Source: Madurella fahalii (lineage: Eukaryota; Ascomycota; Sordariomycetes; Sordariales). Taken from it: DNA of 64,000 nucleotides. Both the position numbers and the translations under genes were made by a program. The notes beneath the pieces are model-generated. The model was not told where the DNA came from. It saw only the letters and a program-made list of their open reading frames with translations, and searched no databases. Each line of letters starts with the position of its first letter. Position 1 is the stretch's first letter. The stretch lies in NCBI GenBank assembly GCA_029876055.1, contig CM056875.1:6039001-6103000 (forward strand). Direction: 5' to 3'. Of this stretch, positions 20,808 through 31,151 are shown in pieces.

Positions 20808-21982
20808 ATGGCGCCATCTGCCCAAGCCCACCAGCGCGCTCACAGTCTGCTTCTGTTCCAGAAACTGCTCAGCCTGCGAGACAGTGCCAGTCCCCTCACA
20901 CTCATCTTCGACAGCCTAGAACAGAGCGCAGAACCTCTTGTACAAGAATTTATGAATAGTGCCAAGGTGAGGGAGGAGGAACATGCACCTGCTCTTCAAG
21001 CTCAAATCAGGCACTGACATACCCACCCACAGACGGGCCGTGCAAAAGTCGTCTTCGTCTCCTTCGCCACAATCAAAAAGCCATCTAGAGCGGACATATT
21101 CATAAAAGGCCGAGGAAAGACCCTCAAGGCCCTCGCGGCAGAAATAACCTCGCACGTTGCCAGCAAAGACGCTACAGCCGCCGGCCAGAGTAACCGCCTC
21201 CCGCTCCCCCTCTCCCTTCACACCCAGCCAACTGCACTCACCACATGCGCTGACAAAGTGACAGGACACCTCATCCTAATCGACACGCTCAACCCGGCCG
21301 TCTCGCTGGACCCGCACCTCCTCCCGGCCTTCTTCTCCTCCGTCATCACCCCCTCGGCCTCGCTCGTCGCCCTCTACCACGCCGACGTCCCCGTGCTCCG
21401 CCCCGCAAACGAGTACGCCCCGCACCCGCCCACCCTCCTCGGTCACCTCGCCACGACCATCTTCCGCGTCTCCAGCCTCGCCCACACGGCCGAGGCCCGC
21501 CGCGCCCAGAGCCGCAGCGTCCAGGCGCCCGAGTTCGGGCTGCGCGAGGGCCGCGAGGGCGTGCTGATCGGCCTCCGGCCGCGAGGGGCCGAGTCTTTCG
21601 GGCGGGGCCTGGTGGTGGAGATGGAGATGAGGCGGCGGAGCGGGAGGGCCGTGGTGGAGAGGTTCGTGCTCGCTGAGCGGAAGGGGGACAGGGACGGTGG
21701 CGGGGGCGGGGAAGGCGGGGGCCATCATAGGGGCTGGGGGGTGATGTTGTGGGACGGGCATCCTGCTTTTAGGGAGGAGGACGCGGAGGAAGGGGGGAGG
21801 CGGAGGAGATGCTGACGACTACCTTCAATGTGGGGTTGACGGAAAAGCAGAGGCGGGATAGGGAGGGAGTGGTATTACCCTATTTTGATGCGCAGGTTGA
21901 GGTTGGTGGTGGGGAAGGGGGGAGGATCTTGTATGAGATGGGGAGGGAGGATGACTTCGATGAGGAGGAAGATGAGATTTAG
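20808..21982 (+). CDS. ELP5: Elongator complex protein 5 (Elp5/Iki1), with apparent frameshift near the 3' end
   Basis: Elp5 belongs to the Elp4-5-6 ATPase ring of Elongator, needed for wobble-uridine tRNA modification. Exons are 20808-20966, 21033-21189 and from 21265; introns use GTGAGG/CACAG and GTAACC/GACAG. Recognisable parts are the MAPSAQAHQRAHSL-type start, DSLEQSAEPLVQEF, FIKGRGKTLKAL, and the RecA-like core HLILIDTLNPAV. The open frame stops at 21813-21815, but the family C-terminus (TFNVGLTEKQRRDREGVVLPYFDAQ, then an acidic tail ending at 21982) lies in another frame directly downstream. One extra base around the G6 run at 21792-21797 would join them. So this is a sequencing error, a real frameshift, or an unrecognised intron (for example a GTTCGT...TTTTAG one at 21662-21774). 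Confidence 0.82.
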
Positions 21983-22408
21983 GAAGGAAATAGGGGGCGG
22001 GACGGGGGGTGACTTCCTAGGGTTAGAAGGTGCAAAAGTTCTAGAATAGGATGGATGATATGGGTCCGAAATGAGCGAACGTTATTTCGCTGCCCTCTCC
22101 CTGGGTAGCCATCTGAACCAATGTTGATGATAATGCCCTGTAGCATTTACCTTTGCTTTCACTCCGTTGAATGGGATACCTTATCGTAGATTTCAGCTTT
22201 GTTTGGGCGGGCCAACCCCACTAATTACAGGGGCCTAAACCACTGAGCGCAACCCTGCTGCAGCCTTATCCGAGCCGCACCTCGTCTAATTCGGAGCCTA
22301 GAAACTTCGCTTTCAGACGTCACCGACTCCCGAAATCTCGACCCACCTGACCGTTGTTCCCACTGCCAACTTCACCCACCCACTGCCAACTATCATCCCC
22401 CAATAGCT
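21983..22408. other. intergenic region
   Basis: 425 bp containing a CTAGGGTTAG motif near 22017, a single telomere-like unit. No gene seen; it is the presumed promoter of the tri-snRNP gene. Confidence 0.55.
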
Positions 22409-23407
22409 ATGAGCGATAGACGAGACGGCCGCTCTCGCCGCGGAGGCGACAGATCCTACTACGGCGACACAGACCGGCGACGTGACCGCGATCGACGCAG
22501 AGACCGCGGGGATGACAGCGATAGACAGCGCGACCGTGCCGCCCGCGATCCCGGCAGGGACAGAGACAGAGACCACCGGCGGTACCGCTCGCGGTCGCGG
22601 TCCAGGGATAGAGATCGGGAGGGACGGGGAGACCGCCGGCGCTCGCGCTCTCCTGGCCGTGAGAGGGGTCACGATCGACGCGATAGCGACAGAGACAGAG
22701 ATAGGGACAGGGAGAGGGACCGGGACCGGGACCGAGCCAAGCGTAGGCGTGAGGAAGGCCGGGATGAACCTCAACGTGAGCGCCCAGACAAGGGTGCAAG
22801 AGAAGACCGTGGAGCCTGGCCGGAGCGAGGTAGTTCTCTCCCTGTTCTCGCCACTGCGAGCGCAGCGATGGCTGACAGCTATAACCCACTAGACAAGCTT
22901 GCCCGTGAAAAGGACCGCATAGGCACCGAGTCACCCCGTGCATCTGCCAGTCCGAGAGGGGTCCCTGAGAGGGACGGCGACGAATTCACACAGCTGCCTA
23001 CACGTTCAAAGCCAAGCACGAACGCCTCCACGCCGACAGCGCCAGTATCATTCAAGGTGAAGAGCCGGGACGGTAGTCACGGACCGGAGCTAAAGCAGCA
23101 ATCGACGAGGGAGAACAGCCAGGAGCAGCGGCAGCACGAAGATGGAGATCAGCGCAGCCGGCAACCATCCAGGGGGCGGTTCGATGCGGACCCAATGGAT
23201 GAGGATGAGGAGGAGGAGGTCGAGGTTGTGGAGGATGGCCTAGATGACATGGCTGCCATGATGGGCTTTGGTGGGTTTGGAACGACGAAGGGAAAGAAGG
23301 TGGTGGGGAACAATGTTGGCGCGGCGCGCAAGGAGAAGAAGACCGAGTATCGGCAGTACATGAACCGCGTTGGTGGGTTTAATAGGCCGCTCAGTCCGAC
23401 TCGTTAG
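22409..23407 (+). CDS. U4/U6.U5 tri-snRNP 27 kDa protein family (SNRNP27)
   Basis: SNRNP27 is an RS-rich tri-snRNP component influencing 5' splice-site choice. The first 130 residues are dominated by Arg/Asp and Arg/Ser dipeptides. The diagnostic C-terminal domain is clear: MMGFGGFGTTKGKKV, GNNVGAARKEKKTEYRQYMNRVGGFNRPL, ending ten bases before 23418. Read as one exon it is 332 residues. A 63 bp segment (22830-22892) has a GTAGTT donor, a CTGAC/CTATAAC-type branch and an ACTAG acceptor, and could be an intron whose removal keeps the frame (311 residues). The encoded segment there is unlike its RS/acidic surroundings, which favours splicing. The start ATGAGCGAT agrees with family N-termini. 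Confidence 0.9.
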   Translation: MSDRRDGRSRRGGDRSYYGDTDRRRDRDRRRDRGDDSDRQRDRAARDPGRDRDRDHRRYRSRSRSRDRDREGRGDRRRSRSPGRERGHDRRDSDRDRDRDRERDRDRDRAKRRREEGRDEPQRERPDKGAREDRGAWPERGSSLPVLATASAAMADSYNPLDKLAREKDRIGTESPRASASPRGVPERDGDEFTQLPTRSKPSTNASTPTAPVSFKVKSRDGSHGPELKQQSTRENSQEQRQHEDGDQRSRQPSRGRFDADPMDEDEEEEVEVVEDGLDDMAAMMGFGGFGTTKGKKVVGNNVGAARKEKKTEYRQYMNRVGGFNRPLSPTR

Positions 23408-23966
23408 AGAGCTCAGCATTGGGATGCACTTGGCAGGCTATGATGGGGTGCGTGAACTGTTGTTATTGATACCCGAGTATTAGAACAATTATTCAATGAT
23501 TCAACAAGCCATCCGTCTTTGTCAACGGGCCTTGCATCAACATGAATACACTCGCTGCCCGGTGTATAGTGTAGTTTGAGTTTCGACGTATCGGGCTTAT
23601 ACGTTGTATACATACCCTAGCCAAGCAAATAATCTCTCGGTCTGGTTCTGCTGCTCCTTTCGGCTTCCAATGATGGATGTCATTACCCCGAATGCTCTGC
23701 TAATACAGATATCAGATAAGGGTTAGGGTTGGTGCTAGAGGATGAGTTGGTTTTATTTTTTTATTTTTATCATTTGGTGGACGAATTCATTCACAAACAG
23801 CTTGACGAATTCATAAACAAACACTTTGACGGCTACAATCTTCAATGTACCACAGGCAGTAACGATAATGCCAGCTCTCCCATGAAAACTCATTTTTTAA
23901 TTGTCCAAGACTCAATTAAATTTCAGATTGGTCGAGTTACACTCACCAGCCCTTCTCACGGCCGAC
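23408..23966. other. intergenic region upstream of the KNOP1-like gene
   Basis: 560 bp, rather AT-rich from 23740 to 23940. It contains a telobox-like motif near 23718. No gene seen. Confidence 0.55.
23718..23732 (+). promoter_or_regulatory. telobox-like motif (AAGGGTTAGGGTTGG)
   Basis: A double TTAGGG unit about 235 bp upstream of a gene for a probable nucleolar protein. It is the third copy of this motif in the window, all in the + orientation relative to a + strand gene. Function inferred. Confidence 0.35.
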
Positions 23967-25025
23967 ATGGGCGACAAGTCGAAGAAGGTCAAAGATCGAA
24001 AGGAGGAGGCGGCTGAAGTCTCCGCAGTTTCTGACGATACCCACATTAAGGGCAAGGGAAAGAAGACGAAAATGTCAAAAGCTGAATCGCCGGATCTTGA
24101 GACACAAGCTCCTGGTGTCTCTGAAGTCCACAATGCACCGACCAAAGCTGCTGACAACGGTCCAAAGAAGGAGAAAAAGGACCGCAAGCGAAAGCGGGAA
24201 TCTGTCGATGTACCAGTCGAATCTGAAACTTCGGCTGAAAATGAGAGTAGAAAGCTCAACACAGAGGGGGATGCTGAGCCGGTGAAGAAAAAGAGCAAGA
24301 AGGACCGCAAATCCAACAGTGATAAGACGGAGAGGAAGACAAAGGACAGGAAGGATAAGAGAGATATCAAGCAGGACGAGAGCGACAATGACCAGGACGC
24401 TGTTGTGAGCGCCAAGGGGAAGAAGGAAAATAAGAGGGAAAAGAAGGCGAAACATCAACAGGGGTTCCTGGACACACCCCCAACTCGGGATGACGAAATC
24501 ATGGAGGCCACAGCTGCAGCTGACAAGGGCGAGAAGAAGGAAAGGAAGAAGAAGCGCAAGCATAAGCACAAGGACCAACCCGAGGATGTGGAAATGGTCG
24601 ATGTGAACACTGCCGCTTCCGAGCCCGAAGAGACCAAGGCCGAAAAAGGGAAAGAGGATTTGGGGCAGAAGCGAAAGAAGGAGAAGGAGAAGAGGGAAAC
24701 GTACAAGAAATTTAAGGACTCGGCGGTATCAGAGGAGGCCCTGAAAGAAAAGGCCCCGACGTCAGCTTCCGCGCCCGCTGCCGAGGCGGACCTCTCGGAG
24801 CGGTGGAATGTCCATGGTCTCGGTGGCGGCGCGAAGCGGCAAGACAAGTTCATGCGGCTGCTCGGCGGAAAAAAGCACGGCGCCACGGCTCCAGCTGAAG
24901 CGAAGGAAGGCTCTCGCCAGCGGTTCGACATTGCCCGTGTCGAACAGCAGCTCGAGCAACAATACGACGCCGGCATACGGATGAAATTTGAAGGCGGCGG
25001 TCAGCGACGCGGCCTGGGTGCTTGA
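23967..25025 (+). CDS. lysine-rich nucleolar-type protein with C-terminal SMAP domain (KNOP1-like)
   Basis: 352 residues, single exon, starting MGDKSKKVKDRKE. Residues 1-270 are dominated by Lys/Glu/Asp with repeated KKxKKD/E-type patches, a composition typical of nucleolar proteins. The C-terminal 75 residues match the small-acidic-protein-like domain seen in human KNOP1 and SMAP: ERWNVHGLGGGAKRQDKFMRLLGG, then IARVEQQLEQQYDAGIRMKF and the GGQRRGLGA terminus. Function in fungi is not known to me; nucleolar or ribosome-assembly association is inferred from composition. Upstream in-frame sequence from 23901 lacks an ATG, so the 23967 start is preferred. The gene converges on YSY6. Confidence 0.82.
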   Translation: MGDKSKKVKDRKEEAAEVSAVSDDTHIKGKGKKTKMSKAESPDLETQAPGVSEVHNAPTKAADNGPKKEKKDRKRKRESVDVPVESETSAENESRKLNTEGDAEPVKKKSKKDRKSNSDKTERKTKDRKDKRDIKQDESDNDQDAVVSAKGKKENKREKKAKHQQGFLDTPPTRDDEIMEATAAADKGEKKERKKKRKHKHKDQPEDVEMVDVNTAASEPEETKAEKGKEDLGQKRKKEKEKRETYKKFKDSAVSEEALKEKAPTSASAPAAEADLSERWNVHGLGGGAKRQDKFMRLLGGKKHGATAPAEAKEGSRQRFDIARVEQQLEQQYDAGIRMKFEGGGQRRGLGA

Positions 25026-25374
25026 TCGAGACATTGTATTTTTATCTGTCTTGGTGCCTGCGCCAACCAAACCAATTACATGGTGTACATCGCAAAAGCA
25101 AACCCCCTCCTGGCTGCTGCCTGCAGGTTTTCCCCGAAGAAATGGTATATGCTAATAAATCCGAACCCTTGGGAATCCCCCAAAAGCAAGGCTGAGTTAG
25201 TGGCATGCTTGCGCGGCCGGCCATCCTCTTCGCCCCCCGACTCCGCGTCAGAGGACTCTCTGCTTTTTGCGCGTAGCTACCATTCCCCCCGTCCTCCGCG
25301 GGAGCGGCCGTCGATAATGATCTTTCGCAATCGTATCGTATCCTTGTTCCTGCCGTGGGGTTGTCTTGCGCCGA
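25026..25374. other. convergent 3' intergenic region
   Basis: 349 bp between gene ends. No gene seen. Confidence 0.6.
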
Positions 25375-25710
25375 TCATCGCAGGAAGACACGGGAGATGA
25401 CCTCGAAGATGAGACCGCCGAAGACGACGAAACCAAGAAGGACTGCAATTTCTCTAGGTTAGCAATCCTAATCTCTCAAGGACGATTTATGGGAACGCAG
25501 AAATTCCACTTACTGAGCCAGATTGGGGAGATGGGGGACTTGGGCAAGTCCTTGGCCCGCTTCTTGATCTGGTCCTCGGACTTGCCGCGCCGGGCCTCCT
25601 GCTCCTTGGCAAACTTGAGGTTTGCCCGTCGTTGTTGGGGTGTTTGCGCCTGTGGATGCTTGATTAGTAGGCGGCAAATAAGGGGTGTGTCGCGATGGTA
25701 GGCATACCAT
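25375..25710 (-). CDS. YSY6: Ysy6/SERP1 (RAMP4) ER translocon-associated small membrane protein
   Basis: RAMP4-type tail-anchored proteins bind the Sec61 translocon and protect nascent membrane proteins during ER stress. Three exons: 25710-25708 (the ATG alone), 25649-25514 and 25451-25375; 71 residues. Introns use GTATGC/CACAG and GTAAGT/CTAGAG. The joined protein begins MAQTPQQRRANLKFAKEQEARRG, has a basic middle, then SPISPIWLK and one C-terminal hydrophobic helix (IAVLLGFVVFGGLIFEVI) with a short luminal tail. All match the family. A first coding exon of a single codon is unusual, and a simple frame scan misses the gene. It is divergent from the gene at 26339. Confidence 0.93.
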
Positions 25711-26338
25711 TGTCAAAATGCGTGCTGTGTAGGGGCAAAGGAACGCCCAGGGCAGGGGGGATCCCTTGGATTAAGCTTATGCGACTATGCGCTAGAGACA
25801 ACGGCGTAGGGGGAGGGAGTTGACGATGTTGGACAACTTAAAATCGGAGTAACAGGCAACGAATTGATTGCGCTGGGCACGCGGGAGATGGCGATATTTA
25901 AGAAACGCGGTCGAGATAGAGAGCCGGAGAATTGGGACAGATTGCAAGCTATCGACTTCTGGCCATCTGTCGTCGTCGGACCGTGCAGCTGAAGGTGGGT
26001 CGCCCGCACTGGACCCTGCCGCTTGCGGCTAGCAGCCATGGCCGATGACCAGGGTGCCACGGCACGGGACTGGACCCAGAACGCCAATGAGCGCCCGTTT
26101 GAAGTTCGCAGATCATCGAGCTTGGCATCGCGTCCACGGAGCCCTCTTCGGATCGAACCGATTTCCATTGCTTGAACACTGTCCATTGGAATACAACTCC
26201 CACCCAGCCAGAGCAGCACGGTTACCTATCGGCATCTTGTCAGTTCAAGGCATAAACTAATATTCATCACGTGTACCACCCTCCCAGAAACAGTCTCTTA
26301 AACAACCAAACCTCGCTCGATTCACACACACCTGAACA
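25711..26338. promoter_or_regulatory. divergent promoter region
   Basis: 630 bp between the YSY6 start and the small mitochondrial-type gene. Overlapping open frames on both strands lack recognisable motifs. Confidence 0.45.
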
Positions 26339-26945
26339 ATGCTCGATTCCATCAGGACTGCCCTTCGTAGCAGGGCATTGCCTTCATTACCACAACCCTC
26401 AGCATCCTACCCAACCCAGCTCAGGAGATACTCTCAAAACCGACAACAGCCTTCAGCAACTGTAAGCCAGCCAACCCCACTCACCGTTCCCCATCCCCCA
26501 CCAAATACCAATTCCCAATCGCGTTGTCATAACAGGGCTCCTTCTACAAGACCTTCACCCGCCCGGTAGCCAAGTGCGCCCTCCTCGCCGTCCTGACCTA
26601 CCAGCTCGTCTATTTTGGCTGGACCAAGCTGGAGCACGACGAGATCAGGGCCGAGCGGCAGGGTGAGTAAGCAGTTCCCCCTCCCTTCCCCCTTCTCTTA
26701 GATTCCGTTGAGAAACTCTTAATGGGTGTAATGATGCCAAACAAAGCACATAACCTGGCTGACACAATGGCCTGCGATTGGGTGGAATAGCTGAGATCAC
26801 GAGGCTCGAGGCGCAAGTTAGGAGTTTGCAGAGTGCCCGGGAGGCCGAGACGGAGGCGGAGGCTGCGGCTGTTGATGTAGCTAGTGAGAATGCGAAAAGG
26901 GAGGAAGGGGGGAGTCGGAAGGGTGGGAGGTGGTGGCGGTGGTGA
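26339..26945 (+). CDS. small probable mitochondrial single-pass membrane protein, unknown function
   Basis: Three exons: 26339-26461, 26536-26662 and 26791-26945, 134 residues. Introns have GTAAGC/AACAG and GTGAGT/AATAG. The N-terminus MLDSIRTALRSRALPSLPQP is Arg/Ser-rich without acidic residues apart from one Asp, and the next 20 residues (LRRYSQN) fit a mitochondrial presequence. A single helix follows (residues 53-72, around ALLAVLTYQLVYFGW), then a charged segment with heptad-like spacing (AEITRLEAQVRSLQ) that may form a coiled coil, and a Gly/Trp-rich end. The organisation resembles small inner-membrane assembly factors, but I cannot name the family. Confidence 0.72.
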
Positions 26946-27427
26946 CGGATTGTGTGTTGGGGGTTCTGACGATGAAAGGGGAAATGATATAATGCGGCCG
27001 GGAGATATGCCTTCACTTCCGATACGGCGCCTGGTTCGGTGGTGTGGTGCAGCTGATTTCAACAACGTGTCGCGGAGATGGACTGCTAAAGAGGCGGTCG
27101 GTCAAGTCGACCATCTCAAGTCCGCAAATGACACAACCGGTTTATGATCAGATCCTTATGTAACTCATAAACAAAATAGTAGTTTACATTGATACCAGCT
27201 TCATATAACCAACCGCACCCACCCGGTCATCATCCCCGCTGGGCCCAACGCCTCCACCCTGATAGAGTATATCCAACTTTTTGAACAGCAAACGTAGAAG
27301 TCTCGTTCTATCACATCTCCAACCCGCTAGGGCGCCGACCGACGAACCAGACGCCCAACCCCCAACCAGAATTTACCCCCCATCCATTAATTCATGAAGA
27401 CTCATAAAACTCTCCTCCGTCACCTCA
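26946..27427. other. convergent 3' intergenic region
   Basis: 480 bp between gene ends. No gene seen. Confidence 0.6.
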
Positions 27428-29399
27428 TCAAAGCGCTAGCAAGCCACCACCCACCATCGCAAGCCCAAACATAAAGTTCCAATCCACCAACACCGTTCTT
27501 CCCCCAACAGAACGGAAATGCGCCGATCCAGGGAAATTACACGTCAGCTCCCCGCCGTGCCTCGCATAATTCCCCTCGAACCCGATGCTCCCTGGCTCAG
27601 GACAGCCAAATCCCATCGCAGCCGGGCATTTCTGCACCAGCTTATAGCAGACATCCTCGCAAGGCAGCAGCTCCTTGTACGGGCCAGGCTTAATTACCTG
27701 GTCAATCAGCGGGTTCCGGCTCGAGTTGAAGCTCGTGATATTCTTGAGGCCGCGCAGCGCCGTCTCGTCCAGCCTGGAGCCGTCGGGGAACGGCTGCCCG
27801 ATGGCGCGGGGCTGCAGGAACGGCGCCTCGTTGTCAAAGTCCTCGCAGCGCGGGATCGTGACGGAGCAGAGCCAGTCCTTGTAGGCGGCTGCGCAGTCGC
27901 TGCAGTTGCTCGCGAGCGAGTAGCGCTGGTGCGACGGCGCCTCGCACGGGATCTGGGCGAGCGACTTGTTGAAGTTCTCGTACATGGTCGAGGCGAAGCC
28001 GTCGTAGAACCGGGCGAGCTCTGTCGAGTTGCCAAAATTCGGGTTGCTAGGCACCGAGTAGGCCACTTCGTTGCAAAAGTCGAGGTCGATGATCAGGGCG
28101 CAGTTGCCGTGATCTGAGGTGCGGTCAGTATCTGCTCCGTGGCGGAAGGGAAGATGGAGAGTCAAAACACTTACTAGATTTCGTGCTGAAGATCATGGGG
28201 CTGAAGACTTCGCCGCCGCCGCCGCTAGCCCCCGACTGTCTCCTGCCAGTCTGGCTCCCTTCCCTGGCTAAGATGCTGGTATAGTTTGTGCTCGAATTGA
28301 GCCCATTGAAAAAGAACTGCTGCTTTGGGAGGTTTCCTGGGCCTCTTTTTGTCATACCCGTCTGGACCAGATTCGTTGCACGCCCGTTTCTGCTGGCCGA
28401 AATTTGCGCATAGTTCTGCAGTCCACAGTACGAGTATTTGAGACCGTTGATGGCCCGATCGTCCTGACTATGCGCGAACAACACATACGGCTGGGTTTTC
28501 ATGATTTCCGCCTCCAGCTGTGGGTCTGCCTTGTCCATCAAGTTGCGCGTCGTCAACAAGGCGCCCTGCGAGTCGCTGTCGACCCAGATCAGGTCGACTC
28601 GCTCGTTGTAGCTATAATAAAAGCCGTCTGTCGAGGCCGCGACTCTAAAGTTATAGGCGCCGGAGAACGCTTCCGACACATTTGGTGCGTGTATGCCGAT
28701 GTACACCTCCCTGTCCGTGGTGAAGTTGTACATGGCAGCCCCCTCGTTGAACACAACCAAGGCCTGCGAATTGGCGTCGGCAAGCGGGCCCGGAGCCTGG
28801 TTCTCTGCTAATGTTGAGACGAAGAGGGTGAGCTGCGGGGGATCTAGCGTCGTTCTTGATGGGTTAATAGGCTGCGGCTGCTCGCAGGTGTTTGCCGATA
28901 TGTATACCATCCGGGAGCCTTGTCTTCTTGCAAGATTCGGCTCTTGCTGCTCTCGAACCGCCTCGTCTTCCGCGATGCCGGCGCCAGCGCCAGCATCTCG
29001 CTCCTGCGACGCATTGTGCTCGTCCCTCAAATCCAACCGACCCCTTTCCGTTTCCCGCCCCGAAACCCCGGGCAATTCGAATACAAAGCGCTGTGTCGTC
29101 CCCTCATCCACATTCATAGGCATGGCCTCATTGTTGGTAAGTGTCGTAAACCCGGTGGGCGCGCGCCCTATGATGCTCCTGTCGAAAGGCAAGAAGTCGG
29201 GTTCGTATGTTGGATCTAGTAGGCTGCGCGCCCCCGAGTTCGGAGAAAAGCCGAAATCATCGAGAGCGACCGGCAATGTCTGTGTCAACTCGGCAGCGAG
29301 GGCAAAGTGAGGCGGAAACAAGGCCAAGTAGAGGAGAAGGAGCAGACATGAAGCGACGACAGACGCCGCCAGTCGTGATTGTAGAGGGCTGAGCTGCAT
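27428..29399 (-). CDS. MID1: Mid1 stretch-activated calcium channel regulatory subunit
   Basis: Mid1 pairs with Cch1 in the high-affinity calcium influx system of fungal plasma membranes. Exons 29399-28175 and 28113-27428 join across a 61 bp intron (GTAAGT...CCTCAG) as FSTKSNHGNCALI, giving 636 residues. The N-terminus carries a signal-like hydrophobic stretch (SVVASCLLLLLYLALF) after MQLSPLQSRLAA. The extracellular part has many N-glycosylation sequons. The Cys-rich C-terminal region includes DLDFCNEVAYSVPSN, CEAPSHQRYSLASNCSDC, YKDWLCSVTIPRC and LPCEDVCYKLVQKCPAAMGFGCP, the family signature. A final hydrophobic stretch closes the protein. An in-frame upstream extension exists but would bury the signal peptide. 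Confidence 0.93.
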
Positions 29400-30408
29400 C
29401 GCAAGAACATGCCCCCGCGGGGCCGCTGAATGTTTGTGGTCGATGCCCTGAATGGCGGGTTGTTGCACAGTCGAGAAGACCCCGTTGCTGTCGATCACCT
29501 TGCCCGCTAAAGCCCCTGTAGCTGACTACTCGGGAGGCCGCCGGCTAAGGCACCATGATATCACGCAAATCCCGCTCGCGTCTTCCGGGGAGCACTCGAT
29601 AGGTTTCGCCGCGATTTGAATTGACGCTGGTTGTCAGACTGTCACCAACGACTCGTTGTCGAGTAGAAGAATGCCTGGGGGTTCGGTCGCGCGCAAGTGC
29701 GCCCAGACAAGCTGAAGCAGCCGCTCCCAGATCGGCAGGGATAACCGATGGGGTCGGTTTTGATGGCTGAATGCCCCTTGCAGTGGGGCCGAACGCTTGC
29801 GCTCTGCCAAGAACCGCTGGGCGTGCGATACCACTGGACATACCTGAATACGTACCCAAGTTTCGTCATGAACGTTGCGCATGAAACAACTGCTTGCATT
29901 TCCCAGTTCTCCTACCCAGTCCCGCGCTTATATCCCGCATACACTTCCCCAGGGGATACGTAGGTGGTGGTTCCTGGGTATTAGAGATCCCAAATCACAG
30001 CATTCTCCGGTCCCACTAACAGATAGTCAGGATCAAGTTGGCTACCAAGCTACTGTTCCCTCCCCTAATCGCTTCACGCTACTAATCAACTCACCATACA
30101 CAGAAAGGAAATCCAAACCTGCGATTCTATCTCGGGAAAACAATCCAGAAGGAAATCCCGTGCCAGTATACATCCCCCCGTTGACCACTTAATAAGGAAA
30201 GACATATCCATGTCTGCCGAAATTGTCCGCGTAGTTTCCACTTTTTGCCGTCCAGTTGCGTGGTCGCGTCATCATTCATATCGAACGTCAGGAGGGAAAC
30301 CGGCATTCCATATGGCATCTACTGCTCTCCACAGCCGGATCGGGCCATATCCAAAGCTACGAGCTTTGAAAAGACTGCATCGGAAGAGGCCCGGAGACCC
30401 GGCAATGT
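29400..30408. other. intergenic region between YOP1 3' end and MID1 start
   Basis: 1 kb holding the MID1 promoter and the YOP1 3' UTR. Open frames on both strands overlap and match nothing I recognise. Confidence 0.55.
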
Positions 30409-31151
30409 TTACTCGGTGTGGAGAGAATCGGCCTTCGCGCGCAGGCCGCTGGCGGTGGAGCCGGGGGTGTGGAAATAACGGCCGAGCGTCGGGGCCAGGA
30501 AAGAGCGGAAAATGATCTCGGCACCCCTAAATAGTTATGAGTGTCGCTGCGCACCAGAACAATGAGGGACACGACTTACTTGAAGGCGGGCAGCGAGAGC
30601 CACAGCAGAAAGACAAACTTGAAGGTATAGTAGAACGGGAACCAGTAGACAACGCTAACCAGGCTCTCAAGAACGCTATATGCTGTTAGCTTTGCAATGC
30701 AGCAGCGCGCAGCGGAAAATGGGGCACTTACGTGAAGAATGCGAAGACAACCCAGTACTGGTTGCACAAAGTTAATCCGGATATTCTCTCCGAAACAGTT
30801 TAAGAACTTACAGTCAGCCACTGCGTATCATCTGCTTTGTTTGCCGTAAAGAGCGCATCGAGCGAGTAATATCCGGGGAGGACGAAACCGGCGATGTTGG
30901 TCAGGAGCTGGCCTCCGAGGTTGAAGAGGATGAGGAAGAAGTAGAGGGCCACCAGGCCAATGGCAGCATAGGCCTTGGGGACTGAGGTCTGCTTCTCAAG
31001 ATTGACAAGAGCCGGGTATTTGGAGAGCTAGCGACACGAGTCGGTAAGTAGAGCGCTCGAGACAGAGAGGGAATTGGATCCGGCGATTGAGACGTACCTC
31101 TTTGTCGAGCTGTGCGACATAGTGCTGAGCGCGATCCTGAGGGCGAGACAT
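30409..31151 (-). CDS. YOP1: Yop1 reticulon-like ER membrane-shaping protein (DP1/REEP family)
   Basis: Yop1 bends ER membrane into tubules together with reticulons. Five exons: 31151-31098, 31027-30812, 30757-30732 (26 bp), 30675-30580 and 30526-30409, giving 169 residues as expected. All introns have GTAAG or GTACG donors. Start MSRPQDRAQHYVAQLDKE; the TB2/DP1 core has ALVNLEKQTSVPKAYAAIG, two hydrophobic hairpins, WLTYWVVFAFFTVLES across three junctions and FYYTFKFVFLLWLSLP. After that come GAEIIFRSFLAPTL and a short hydrophilic tail. The 26 bp micro-exon is supported because it restores the conserved YWVVFAFFT stretch. Confidence 0.95.
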
